Below, in pieces: positions 7,652-16,221 of a DNA stretch of 16,221 nucleotides (positions within the stretch are counted from its first letter, which is position 1; each line of letters begins with the position of its first letter). Made by a program: the position numbers and the translations under genes. The stretch covers positions 1-16,221 of the forward strand of contig DATDCY010000152.1 of assembly GCA_036524115.1 (NCBI GenBank), given 5' to 3'. The notes beneath the pieces were generated by a model that worked only from the letters and a program-made list of their open reading frames with translations, did no database searches and had not been told where the DNA came from. The DNA comes from a bacterium (GTDB taxonomy: Bacteria; JAUVQV01; DATDCY01).

Positions 7652-7927
7652 ATGGAACTCGGCAAGGTGGACCGGGCGACCCTGGCGGCCTACTGGTCGG
7701 CGAACAAGCGGCTGACCACCATCACGCTGCTGATCTGGGCGCTCGTCTCGTTCGGGGCGGTCTTCTTCGTCGACGCGCTCGACACCGTCGTGATCTTCGG
7801 CTTCCCCCTGGGCTACTACATGGCGGCCCAGGGCTCGCTCATCGTCTTCGTGGCGCTGATCTTCAACTACGCCGCGATGATGAACCGGATCGACCGCAAG
7901 TACGGCCTCCAGGAAGAGGAGGAGTAG
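7652..7927 (+). CDS. DUF4212 sodium:solute symporter small subunit
   Basis: A 91-aa membrane protein preceded by AGGAGGAG (7641-7648) with ideal spacing. It matches the DUF4212/TIGR03647 pattern: YWSANKRLTTITLLIWALVS, then a short loop, FGFPLGYYMAAQGS, a second hydrophobic stretch (IVFVALIFNYAAMM) and the closing NRIDRKYG. Two transmembrane helices lie at roughly 22-45 and 55-78. The tail is acidic (EEEE). In this family the small subunit is encoded directly before a large SSS-family symporter. Here the next gene starts 1 nt after the stop, which fits a two-component transporter. The role of the small subunit (stability or coupling) is not known in detail. The substrate is probably a small carboxylate, by context. 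Confidence 0.92.
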   Translation: MELGKVDRATLAAYWSANKRLTTITLLIWALVSFGAVFFVDALDTVVIFGFPLGYYMAAQGSLIVFVALIFNYAAMMNRIDRKYGLQEEEE

Positions 7928-7928
7928 C

Positions 7929-9752
7929 ATGGCCCGCCAGCGCAGCTCCTCCTTCATCGACAACCTGGGCCGGCTCTACGGGATGTACACGGGGGTCTTC
8001 GTCGGCTTCGTGATCATCCTCGGGATCGCGGAGACGATGGGGATGCCGAAGGCCTGGATCGGCTACCTCTTCCTCGGCGTCACCATCGCGGTCTACGCCG
8101 GGATCGGCGTCCTCTCGCGCACCTCGCGGATCTCGGAGTACTACGTCGCCGGCCGGGCGGTGCCCCCCGTCTTCAACGGCATGGCCACCGGCGCGGACTG
8201 GATGAGCGCGGCCTCGTTCATCGGGATGGCGGGGACGATCTACGGCCTCGGTTACGACGGGCTGGCCTACATCATGGGCTGGACCGGCGGCTACGTCCTG
8301 CTGGCGGTGTTCCTCGGGCCGTATCTGCGCAAGTTCGGGCAGTACACGATCCCCGACTTCCTCGGCGCCCGCTACGGCGGGCACGAGACCCGGCTGATCG
8401 GCATCGCGGCGGCGATCGCCGCCTCGTTCACCTACCTGGTCGCGCAAATCACCGGCGCCGGCATCATCATGGGCCGCTTCCTCGGCACCGAGTTCACGAC
8501 CGGCGTCGTCATCGGGCTGCTCGGCATCCTCGTCTGCTCGCTGCTCGGCGGGATGAAGGCCGTCACGTGGACGCAGGTGGCGCAGTATCTGATCCTGATC
8601 ATCGCGTACCTCGCCCCCGTCACCGTGATGAGCTACAAGCACACCGGCGTGCCCGTCTCCGAGATCATGTACGGGCAGGTGCTGCAGAAGATCGACGCGC
8701 GGGAGAAGGAGCTCTTCGCGAGCCCGGCGGAGCAGGCGGTCCGCGATGCGTACCGCGCAGAGGGCGGGGCCGCGGCGGAGAAGGCGCCGACGCCGAAGCC
8801 CTACCTGCAGCCGTTCGCGCGCCTCGACCGGCGGAACGTGCTGGCGCTGACCTTCTGCCTGATGGTCGGCACGGCCGGCCTGCCGCACATCCTGATGCGC
8901 TACTACACGGTGCCCTCGGTCAAGGACGCGCGCTCGTCGGTGGGCTGGTCGCTCTTCTTCATCTTCCTGCTCTACTTCACCGCGCCGGCCTATGCGGCGT
9001 TCGCGCGCTGGGAGGTGCTCAGCTCGGTCGTCGGGACGAAGATCGCCGAGCTGCCCGCGTGGATGACCCACTGGGCCAAGGTCGGCCTGGTCTCCTGGAG
9101 GGACGTGAACCTCGACGGCATCCTGCAGTTCGCCGAGCTGACGATCGGGCCCGACGCGATCGTGCTCGCGACGCCCGAGATCGCCGGCCTGCCGTACGTC
9201 ATCTCCGGCCTGGTCGCGGCGGGCGGCCTGGCGGCGGCGCTCTCGACGGCCGACGGGCTGCTGCTGACCATCTCGAACGCGCTCTCGCACGACCTGTACT
9301 ACAAGATGATCGACCCGGGCGCGTCGATCCTCAAGCGGCTGACGATCTCCCGCGTCCTGCTCGTGGTCTCCGCGGCGGTGGCGGCGTGGGTCGCGACCTT
9401 CAAGCTGACGATCATCGTCGAGCTCGTTGCGTGGGCCTTCTCGATCGCGGCCGCCTCGTTCTTCCCGGCGCTGGTGATGGGGGTCTGGGACAAGCGGGCG
9501 AACAAGGCCGGGGCCGTCGCGGGCATGCTCGCCGGCTTCGGGGCGACGCTCTTCTACATGGTCGGCAGCCGCTTCTTCGGGCTCGACTGGCTCGGGATCA
9601 AGACGGTCGCCTCGGGCGTCTTCGGCATCCCGCTCGGCTTTCTCACCATCTTCGTCATCTCGCGCCTGACCGCGCCGCCGAGCCAGGAGCTGCAGGAGTT
9701 CGTCGAGAGCGTCCGCTACCCGCGCGGCTCCGCCGGCGCCCGCGCGGAGTGA
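7929..9752 (+). CDS. SSS-family sodium:solute symporter large subunit (VC_2705/TIGR03648 type)
   Basis: A 607-aa inner-membrane transporter of the solute:sodium symporter family, with about 13 hydrophobic segments. It starts 1 nt after the DUF4212 stop, with GGAGG (7918-7922) as ribosome site. Diagnostic stretches are SEYYVAGRAVPPVFNGMATG, GADWMSAASFIGMAG near the sodium-site helix, FGQYTIPDFLGARYGG, GTAGLPHILMRYYTVPS, and GLAAALSTADGLLLTISNA followed by LSHDLYYKM. A ~55-residue hydrophilic loop before GTAGLPHILMRY is rich in charged residues and proline. A second loop carries an EF-hand-like calcium-loop pattern, D392-V-N394-L-D396-G-I-L-Q-F-A-E403. It pairs with the small subunit and is followed by a cNMP/CBS/DUF294 protein, as I recall for this transporter family. 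Acetate, pyruvate or another short carboxylate is a likely substrate by context only. Confidence 0.93.
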   Translation: MARQRSSSFIDNLGRLYGMYTGVFVGFVIILGIAETMGMPKAWIGYLFLGVTIAVYAGIGVLSRTSRISEYYVAGRAVPPVFNGMATGADWMSAASFIGMAGTIYGLGYDGLAYIMGWTGGYVLLAVFLGPYLRKFGQYTIPDFLGARYGGHETRLIGIAAAIAASFTYLVAQITGAGIIMGRFLGTEFTTGVVIGLLGILVCSLLGGMKAVTWTQVAQYLILIIAYLAPVTVMSYKHTGVPVSEIMYGQVLQKIDAREKELFASPAEQAVRDAYRAEGGAAAEKAPTPKPYLQPFARLDRRNVLALTFCLMVGTAGLPHILMRYYTVPSVKDARSSVGWSLFFIFLLYFTAPAYAAFARWEVLSSVVGTKIAELPAWMTHWAKVGLVSWRDVNLDGILQFAELTIGPDAIVLATPEIAGLPYVISGLVAAGGLAAALSTADGLLLTISNALSHDLYYKMIDPGASILKRLTISRVLLVVSAAVAAWVATFKLTIIVELVAWAFSIAAASFFPALVMGVWDKRANKAGAVAGMLAGFGATLFYMVGSRFFGLDWLGIKTVASGVFGIPLGFLTIFVISRLTAPPSQELQEFVESVRYPRGSAGARAE

Positions 9753-9798
9753 GAGAGACGGGGCGACGGCGGGGCTGGCGGCGCCCGGCGTCCCGGCG

Positions 9799-11700
9799 AT
9801 GATCGTCGAGGAGATCGCCGAGTTCCTCGGGCAGGTCCCCGCCTTCCGCCTCCTGGGCCCGGACGAGCTGCGCGAGCTGGCCGGGCGCATCCAGGTTGAG
9901 TTCTCGCCCGCCGGCACCGCGCTCCTGACGGCGGGGGGCCCCCCCAGCGCCTTCCTGCGGATCGTCGCCTCCGGGGGCGTCAAGGTCAGCGTTGCCGCCG
10001 GCGAGGCCGGCGAGGTCGACATCGACTACCGCTCGAAGGGCGCGGCGATCGGCTACCTCTCGCTCTTCTCCGGCGAGCGCTCGCGGGTCAACGTCACCGC
10101 CGCCGAGGACACCGTCTGCTACCTGATCCCCTGGGAGCCGTTCCACGCCCTGTTGGAGCGGCGGCCGGACGTGCGCGAGTTCTTCACGAAGAGCTTCATC
10201 GCCACGTACCTCGACAAGGCCTTCGGCGACCTGCGGGCCTCCTGCCTCGGCCTGCGCAACGGGGAGCAGCTGCTCTTCTCGACGCCGGTGCGCGAGCTCG
10301 TGCGCCGCCGGCCGGTGAGCGCCCCCGTGGGGATCTCGATCCGCGAGGCCGCGCGGGTCATGGCGCGCCACCGCGTCAGCTCGCTGGTGCTGACGGGGCG
10401 CGGGGGAGAGCCGCTCGCCATCCTCACGGACCGCGATCTGCGCGAGCGCGTCGCCGCCGAAGGAAGGGACGCGGCGGCGCCGGTCGCCGGCATCATGACC
10501 CCCATCCGGCTCGCGGCGAAGCCCGACGACACCTGCTTCGACGCCCTGCTGACGATGCTCCGCAACAACGTGCACCACCTGCCGGTCCTCGAGGGGGGAC
10601 GCTTCGTCGGCATGGTCACCAACCACGACCTGATGCTCCTCCAGGGGAACTCGCCGATCTCGCTCGTGCGCGAGATCGAGCACCAGCGGGACATCGACGG
10701 CCTCGCCGCCGCCGCGCGGCAGGTGGACTGCATGATCGAGCTGCTGCTGCGCGAGGGGGCGAAGGCGGGCAACGTCAGCCGCGTCATCACCGAGATCAAC
10801 GACCGCCTCGTGCGCAAGGCGCTGCAGCTGGTGGAGCGCCCCCTGGGGCCGGCGCCGCTGCCGTGGTGCTGGATCGTCTTCGGCAGCGAGGGCAGGCGTG
10901 AGCAGACCTTCAAGACCGACCAGGACAACGGCATCATCTACGCGGACACCGAGGACCCGGAGCTGGAGGCGCGAGCACGCCGCTGGTTCGCCGCGTTCAC
11001 GCCGGGGGCGCGCGACGCGCTCGCCCGCTGCGGCTTCCCGCCCTGCCCCGCCGGCTACACGGCGGCCACCCCCGAGTGGTGCCGGCCCCTGGGGGGCTGG
11101 AAGCACGTCTTCACGGAGTGGATCTCCACGCCGACGGCCGAGGCCGTGCTCCACTCGCTGATCTTCTTCGACTTCCGCCCGCTCGAGGACCCCGCGGGCC
11201 TCGCCGCGGAGCTGCGCGCGCACCTGACGGCCGCGATCGCGCGAACGCCGGCGTTCCTCGGCTTCCTTGCCGCCCAGATCGTGCGCAACCCCCCGCCGCT
11301 GGGTTTTCTGCAGCGGTTCGTCGTCGAGAAGGAAGGAGAACACAAGGACCGGCTGAACCTCAAGCTCAAGGCGATCGCCCCGATCGTGGACCTGGCGCGC
11401 CTGTTCGCGCTCGAGAAGGGCGTCCCCGAGACCGGGACGCTCGATCGACTGCGGGCGCTGCGGCGGACGCACACGATCGTCGGCAGCTACGGCGAGGAGC
11501 TCGAGCAGGCCTTCGAGTTCCTGATGTCGCTGCGCCTGCACCATCAGCTCGGCCAGGTCGCCGCCGGCCGGGAGCCGGACAATTTCGTCGACCCGGGGGA
11601 CCTCAGCGCCCTGGAGCGCAAGACCGCGCGCGAGGCCTTCTCGCTCGTCTCGCGGCTGCAGAACCTCGTCATCGAGCGCTACCGGGCGTCGATCCTCTGA
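9799..11700 (+). CDS. cNMP-binding / CBS pair / DUF294 nucleotidyltransferase-like regulatory protein
   Basis: A 633-aa soluble multidomain protein. Residues about 8-125 form a cyclic-nucleotide-binding-like domain (SAFLRIVASGGVKV; AIGYLSLFSGERSRVNV). Residues ~162-290 hold two CBS domains (TPVRELVRRRPVSAPVGISI; VAGIMTPIRLAAKPDD), which often bind adenine nucleotides. Next comes a GlnD-like nucleotidyltransferase domain with G362-S-E-G-R-R-E-Q and acidic D374-Q-D376-N, then a C-terminal DUF294_C helical domain to the end. It lies 46 nt after the symporter stop, with only a weak ribosome site before ATG 9799. Genes of this architecture often accompany DUF4212/TIGR03648 symporters, so it may sense energy state and control transport. 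The exact activity is unknown. The exonuclease partner sometimes found beside such genes is absent here. Confidence 0.9.
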   Translation: MIVEEIAEFLGQVPAFRLLGPDELRELAGRIQVEFSPAGTALLTAGGPPSAFLRIVASGGVKVSVAAGEAGEVDIDYRSKGAAIGYLSLFSGERSRVNVTAAEDTVCYLIPWEPFHALLERRPDVREFFTKSFIATYLDKAFGDLRASCLGLRNGEQLLFSTPVRELVRRRPVSAPVGISIREAARVMARHRVSSLVLTGRGGEPLAILTDRDLRERVAAEGRDAAAPVAGIMTPIRLAAKPDDTCFDALLTMLRNNVHHLPVLEGGRFVGMVTNHDLMLLQGNSPISLVREIEHQRDIDGLAAAARQVDCMIELLLREGAKAGNVSRVITEINDRLVRKALQLVERPLGPAPLPWCWIVFGSEGRREQTFKTDQDNGIIYADTEDPELEARARRWFAAFTPGARDALARCGFPPCPAGYTAATPEWCRPLGGWKHVFTEWISTPTAEAVLHSLIFFDFRPLEDPAGLAAELRAHLTAAIARTPAFLGFLAAQIVRNPPPLGFLQRFVVEKEGEHKDRLNLKLKAIAPIVDLARLFALEKGVPETGTLDRLRALRRTHTIVGSYGEELEQAFEFLMSLRLHHQLGQVAAGREPDNFVDPGDLSALERKTAREAFSLVSRLQNLVIERYRASIL

Positions 11701-11718
11701 CCTGCGGCGTGTGCCCCG

Positions 11719-11735
11719 CGATACGATAGGTAACA
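11719..11735 (+). promoter_or_regulatory. candidate activator site (imperfect palindrome), copy 2
   Basis: CGATACG-ATA-GGTAACA resembles copy 1: it matches an idealised CGTTACC-N3-GGTAACG at 5 of 7 left-arm and 6 of 7 right-arm positions. The first base of GGTAAC (11729) lies 122 nt before the -12 GC of the sigma-54-like promoter at 11838-11853, compared with 125 nt for copy 1. Confidence 0.35.
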
Positions 11736-11785
11736 CCGGCCAGCGCTTGATCCGGAATGCACAATCCGCCGACTGATCCGTCTCG

Positions 11786-11806
11786 CTAATTACACAATTT
11801 CATTAG
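11786..11806 (+). promoter_or_regulatory. AT-rich inverted repeat in the DUF485-actP promoter region
   Basis: CTAAT (11786-11790) and ATTAG (11802-11806) flank an 11-nt spacer within an AT-rich patch, just upstream of the -24/-12 motif. The patch stands out in this GC-rich DNA. It could be a regulator or bending-protein (IHF-like) site, but the arms are short. Confidence 0.25.
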
Positions 11807-11837
11807 GCAATTTTGGGTGGCCTCCAGCGCCCACCGC

Positions 11838-11853
11838 TGGCATGGCGCTTGCA
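11838..11853 (+). promoter_or_regulatory. sigma-54 (-24/-12) promoter of the DUF485-actP operon
   Basis: TGGCATGGCGCTTGCA fits the TGGCAYG-N4-TTGCW consensus at every defined position except the base after the second Y (G is kept as G-N4), with GG (11839-11840) and GC (11851-11852) separated by exactly 10 nt. Transcription would begin near 11864, giving a leader of about 120 nt before ATG 11986. It would need an RpoN enhancer-binding activator, which is not encoded in the window. Confidence 0.7.
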
Positions 11854-11985
11854 ACTTATCACGCCGCGGGACGTGGTGACTTTCGCGCGGAGAGCGCAAC
11901 ACGCGACGGGAGGGGGTGGGGCAGGGGCTAAAACAGATTTGCTGAGGGGCCTGGAGCAACCGCCAACAGGAACAAGGAGGGAGTA

Positions 11986-12294
11986 ATGGCAAAGAAATCG
12001 GTGCACGAGATCCTCGCGGATCCCGATTTCAAGGAGCTCTACAGCAAGCGCATGACCTACGCCTGGACCCTGACGGTCCTGGAGCTGGTCCTGTTCTACG
12101 GCTTCGTCTACCTCGTCTCCTACAACAAGCCGTACCTGGCCACGAAGATGAGCGGGTCGGTGACCACCATCGGGATCCCGATCGCCGTCGGCACGATCTT
12201 CGTCTCCTGGATTCTCACGGGGATCTACGTCTACTGGGCGAACAACATCTATGACGGCCTTGTGAAGAAGGTCAAGGACAAGATCGGAGGATGA
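11986..12294 (+). CDS. yjcH: DUF485 membrane protein, YjcH-like partner of ActP
   Basis: A 102-aa protein with a good ribosome site (AAGGAGGGAG before ATG 11986). It shows the DUF485 layout: an N-terminal amphipathic stretch (VHEILADPDFKELYSKRM), transmembrane helix 1 at about 22-45 (TLTVLELVLFYGFVYLVSY), a loop with KPYLATKM, helix 2 at about 57-83 (IGIPIAVGTIFVSWILTGIY), then YWANNIYDGLVKKVKDK. In E. coli the DUF485 gene yjcH lies between acs and actP. Here the same three families occur in the order DUF485-actP-acs. The protein probably acts as an accessory subunit of the acetate symporter, though its biochemical role is unproven. It belongs to a different family from the DUF4212 subunit upstream, despite the same size and topology. 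Confidence 0.93.
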   Translation: MAKKSVHEILADPDFKELYSKRMTYAWTLTVLELVLFYGFVYLVSYNKPYLATKMSGSVTTIGIPIAVGTIFVSWILTGIYVYWANNIYDGLVKKVKDKIGG

Positions 12295-12296
12295 CG

Positions 12297-14078
12297 ATGC
12301 CGAAAAAGCTCGCATTCCAGATTCCCTTCGGAACGGCCGCCCTGCTCGCGGCGGTCCCGGCCGGCGCGCAGGCGCCGCAGGCCGCCCCCGCTTTCCAGAC
12401 CACCATCGGCACGCTCAACCCCGTCGCCGTCTTCTTCTTCATCCTGTTCGCGCTCAGCACGCTCGGCATCACCTACTGGGCCGCCAAGCGCACCCGCACG
12501 ACCAAGGAGTTCTACGCCGCCGGCCGCAGCGTCACGGCCATGCAGAACGGCCTGGCCCTCGCCGGCGACTACATGAGCGCCGCGTCCTTCCTCGGCATCG
12601 CCGGCATCGTGTCGACCAAGGGCTACGACGGCCTGATCTACTCGGTCGGCTGGCTCGTGGGCTGGCCGATCATCACGTTCCTGATCGCCGAGCCGCTGCG
12701 CAACCTCGGCAAGTACACCTTCTCCGACGTCGTCGCCTACCGGCTCACCGCACGGCCGATCCGCGCCGCCGCGGCCTTCGGCTCCCTCATCACCGTCATC
12801 TTCTACCTGATCGCGCAGATGGTCGGCGCCGGGACGCTCTTCAAGCTGATGTTCAACCTGCCCTTCGAGGCCGCGCTCGTGCTCGTCGCCGTGCTGATGA
12901 TCGGCTACGTGCTCTTCGGCGGCATGATCGCGACCACCTGGGTCCAGATCATCAAGGCCTGCCTGCTGCTCGGCGGCGCCACGCTCCTGGTGATCATGGT
13001 CCTCTCGAATTTCGGCTTCAGCTACGGCTCGCTCTTCGGCAGGGCGGCGGAGCTGCAGGGCCAGAAGGTCCTCGAGCCGGGCGTCATGTACACCAACCCG
13101 CTGGACACCTTCTCGCTGGCGCTGGCCCTGATGTTCGGCACCGCCGGCCTCCCGCACATCCTCATGCGCTTCTACACCGTCCCCGACGCCAAGGCCGCCC
13201 GCAAGTCCGTGTTCTACGCGACGGGCTTCATCGGCTACTTCTACATCCTCACCGTGACCATCGGCTTCGGCGCCATGACGCTCATCCCGGGGAGCATCAA
13301 GACGATCACGGGCGTCGACGCCGGCGGCAACATGGCGGCCCCGCTGCTGGCCGAGGCCATGGGCGGCAGCATCTTCCTCGGCTTCCTCTCGGCCGTGGCC
13401 TTCGCAACGATCCTCGCCGTCGTCGCCGGCCTGACCCTCGCCGGCGCCTCCGCCCTCTCGCACGACCTCTACGTCGGCGTCATCCGCCACGGGGAGGCCA
13501 ACGAGAAGGAGGAGGTCAAGGTGGCCAAGGCCGCGACGGTCGGCCTCGGCATCACCGCCATGCTTCTCGCCCTCGCCTTCAAGGGGCAGAACGTGGCCTT
13601 CATGGTCGGCCTCGCCTTCGCGGTGGCCTCCAGCGCGAACTTCCCGGCGCTGCTGCTCTCGGTCATCTGGAAGAACCTTTCGACAAAGGGCGCAACCTAC
13701 AGCATCTACACCGGCGGCTTCCTCGCGCTGATCCTGATCGTCATGAGCCCGACCGTGTGGGTCGACATCGTCCACAAGACGGAGAAGGCCGCGGTCACCG
13801 CCGAGGTCAAGAAGATCGCCGACGGCGCCAAGGCCGAGATCACGGCGGCCCCGGAGCGCAAGGCCGAGATCGAGGCGAAGGCCGCCGCCGACACCAAGGC
13901 CGCGAACGCCAAGATGCCGCAGGCGATCATCCCCTACAAGAACCCCGGCATCTTCTCGATGGGCGCGGCGTTCCTCGTCGCCATCATCTTCTCGCTCCTC
14001 TTCCCCGAGGGCGGCGACGTGGACAAGAGGTTCGAGGAGGAGAAGATCAGGACCTACCTGGGGATCGGGGCCGAGTAG
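12297..14078 (+). CDS. actP: cation:acetate symporter ActP (SSS family)
   Basis: A 593-aa sodium-coupled acetate/glycolate-type permease. ATG 12291 overlaps the DUF485 stop as ATGA, but its GGAGG (12286-12290) touches it directly. ATG 12297 in the same frame has a 6-nt spacing, so I prefer it. The N-terminus looks like a signal sequence (FGTAALLAAVPAGAQA), as in E. coli ActP. Close matches to ActP include GITYWAAKRTRTTKEFYAAG, LAGDYMSAASFLGIAGI, GYDGLIYSVGWLVGWPIITF, FGGMIATTWVQIIKA, MFGTAGLPHILMRFYTVPDA, AFATILAVVAGLTLAGASAL and NVAFMVGLAFAVASSANFPA. Compared with E. coli ActP (549 aa, from memory), a charged Ala/Lys/Glu-rich insert of about 46 residues lies near 494-540, before the final transmembrane helix. 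It is probably transcribed with the DUF485 gene from the sigma-54-like promoter. Confidence 0.95.
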   Translation: MPKKLAFQIPFGTAALLAAVPAGAQAPQAAPAFQTTIGTLNPVAVFFFILFALSTLGITYWAAKRTRTTKEFYAAGRSVTAMQNGLALAGDYMSAASFLGIAGIVSTKGYDGLIYSVGWLVGWPIITFLIAEPLRNLGKYTFSDVVAYRLTARPIRAAAAFGSLITVIFYLIAQMVGAGTLFKLMFNLPFEAALVLVAVLMIGYVLFGGMIATTWVQIIKACLLLGGATLLVIMVLSNFGFSYGSLFGRAAELQGQKVLEPGVMYTNPLDTFSLALALMFGTAGLPHILMRFYTVPDAKAARKSVFYATGFIGYFYILTVTIGFGAMTLIPGSIKTITGVDAGGNMAAPLLAEAMGGSIFLGFLSAVAFATILAVVAGLTLAGASALSHDLYVGVIRHGEANEKEEVKVAKAATVGLGITAMLLALAFKGQNVAFMVGLAFAVASSANFPALLLSVIWKNLSTKGATYSIYTGGFLALILIVMSPTVWVDIVHKTEKAAVTAEVKKIADGAKAEITAAPERKAEIEAKAAADTKAANAKMPQAIIPYKNPGIFSMGAAFLVAIIFSLLFPEGGDVDKRFEEEKIRTYLGIGAE

Positions 14079-14110
14079 CCCCTCCTCCGGGAGATCGATC
14101 CGCTCACAAG

Positions 14111-14145
14111 GGGGGGCGGGGGAAGCGACCCTTCCCCCGCCCCCC
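14111..14145 (+). terminator. strong 15-bp GC hairpin between actP and acs
   Basis: Bases 14111-14125 (six G, C, five G, AAG) pair perfectly with 14131-14145 around the 5-nt loop CGACC. This is a very stable stem just after the ActP stop. No T run follows, so it is either a non-canonical terminator or attenuator, or an mRNA-stabilising element that sets different actP and acs levels. A second small stem, CCGCCC/GGGCGG (14149-14166), follows at once. Confidence 0.55.
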
Positions 14146-14221
14146 GCGCCGCCCGCGCCGGGGCGGGAACACCCCCGGACCCGGCCGACGGCGGGACAAT
14201 CCAACCTGAGAGGGGAGTGGC

Positions 14222-16180
<1,959 letters not shown>

Positions 16181-16221
16181 TCCGCGACTACTTCCTCAAC
16201 TACCGCCTGCGCCAGTGCGAC

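Noticed and set aside
12291-12296. ATG 12291 as the ActP start
   Set aside because: The Shine-Dalgarno GGAGG directly abuts it. ATG 12297, two codons later in the same frame, has a normal 6-nt spacing. The ATGA overlap still makes 12291 possible.

Overview
The window is very GC-rich, gene-dense bacterial DNA with every convincing gene on the + strand. Codon third positions are almost all G or C, so the long antisense reading frames are shadows. Nothing pins the taxon down. The paired small/large sodium:solute symporters, the acetate uptake and activation genes and the sigma-54-type (-24/-12) promoter motifs would fit a Deltaproteobacteria-like lineage (Desulfobacterota, Desulfuromonadota or Myxococcota) or a related uncultured group. 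That is inference only.

Region A (2-6387) is a tightly coupled, co-directional set of deoxysugar and glycoconjugate genes. It holds an NDP-hexose 2,3-dehydratase (cut by the left edge), a DegT/DnrJ-type PLP sugar aminotransferase, a class I SAM methyltransferase, a large multi-pass membrane protein resembling GT-C glycosyltransferases, and a B12-binding-domain radical SAM protein. Genes overlap by 13, 4 and 4 nt or lie 5 nt apart, so they are probably one transcript. The first two suggest an amino-2,6-dideoxy sugar route of the EvaA/EvaB type. The others could methylate, transfer or further modify the sugar or its lipid carrier.

Region B (6445-7290) is a lone YihY/BrkB-family membrane protein. 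Its GTG start sits where a possible sigma-70-like promoter would begin transcription, so it may be leaderless.

Region C (7428-16130) looks like a carboxylate uptake and activation island. A 361-nt regulatory gap (7291-7651) leads into a DUF4212 small subunit, a VC_2705/TIGR03648-type sodium:solute symporter large subunit, and a cNMP-binding/CBS/DUF294 regulatory protein. A second regulatory gap (11701-11985) leads into a DUF485 protein (YjcH-like), an ActP-type cation:acetate symporter and acetyl-CoA synthetase Acs. The small/large order is the same in both, but the small subunits belong to different families. Both gaps hold a -24/-12-like motif, and about 120-125 nt upstream of each lies a similar GGTAAC-containing imperfect palindrome. 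I propose that one enhancer-binding activator controls both transporter operons.

The right end is odd. Acs matches its family up to about position 16123. The remaining ~95 nt, read in a different frame, encode an internal piece of a glucose-1-phosphate cytidylyltransferase-like protein with no start. This is either a chimeric assembly junction or a real deletion/recombination that removed the Acs C-terminus. No tRNA, rRNA, CRISPR array or insertion sequence was recognised.
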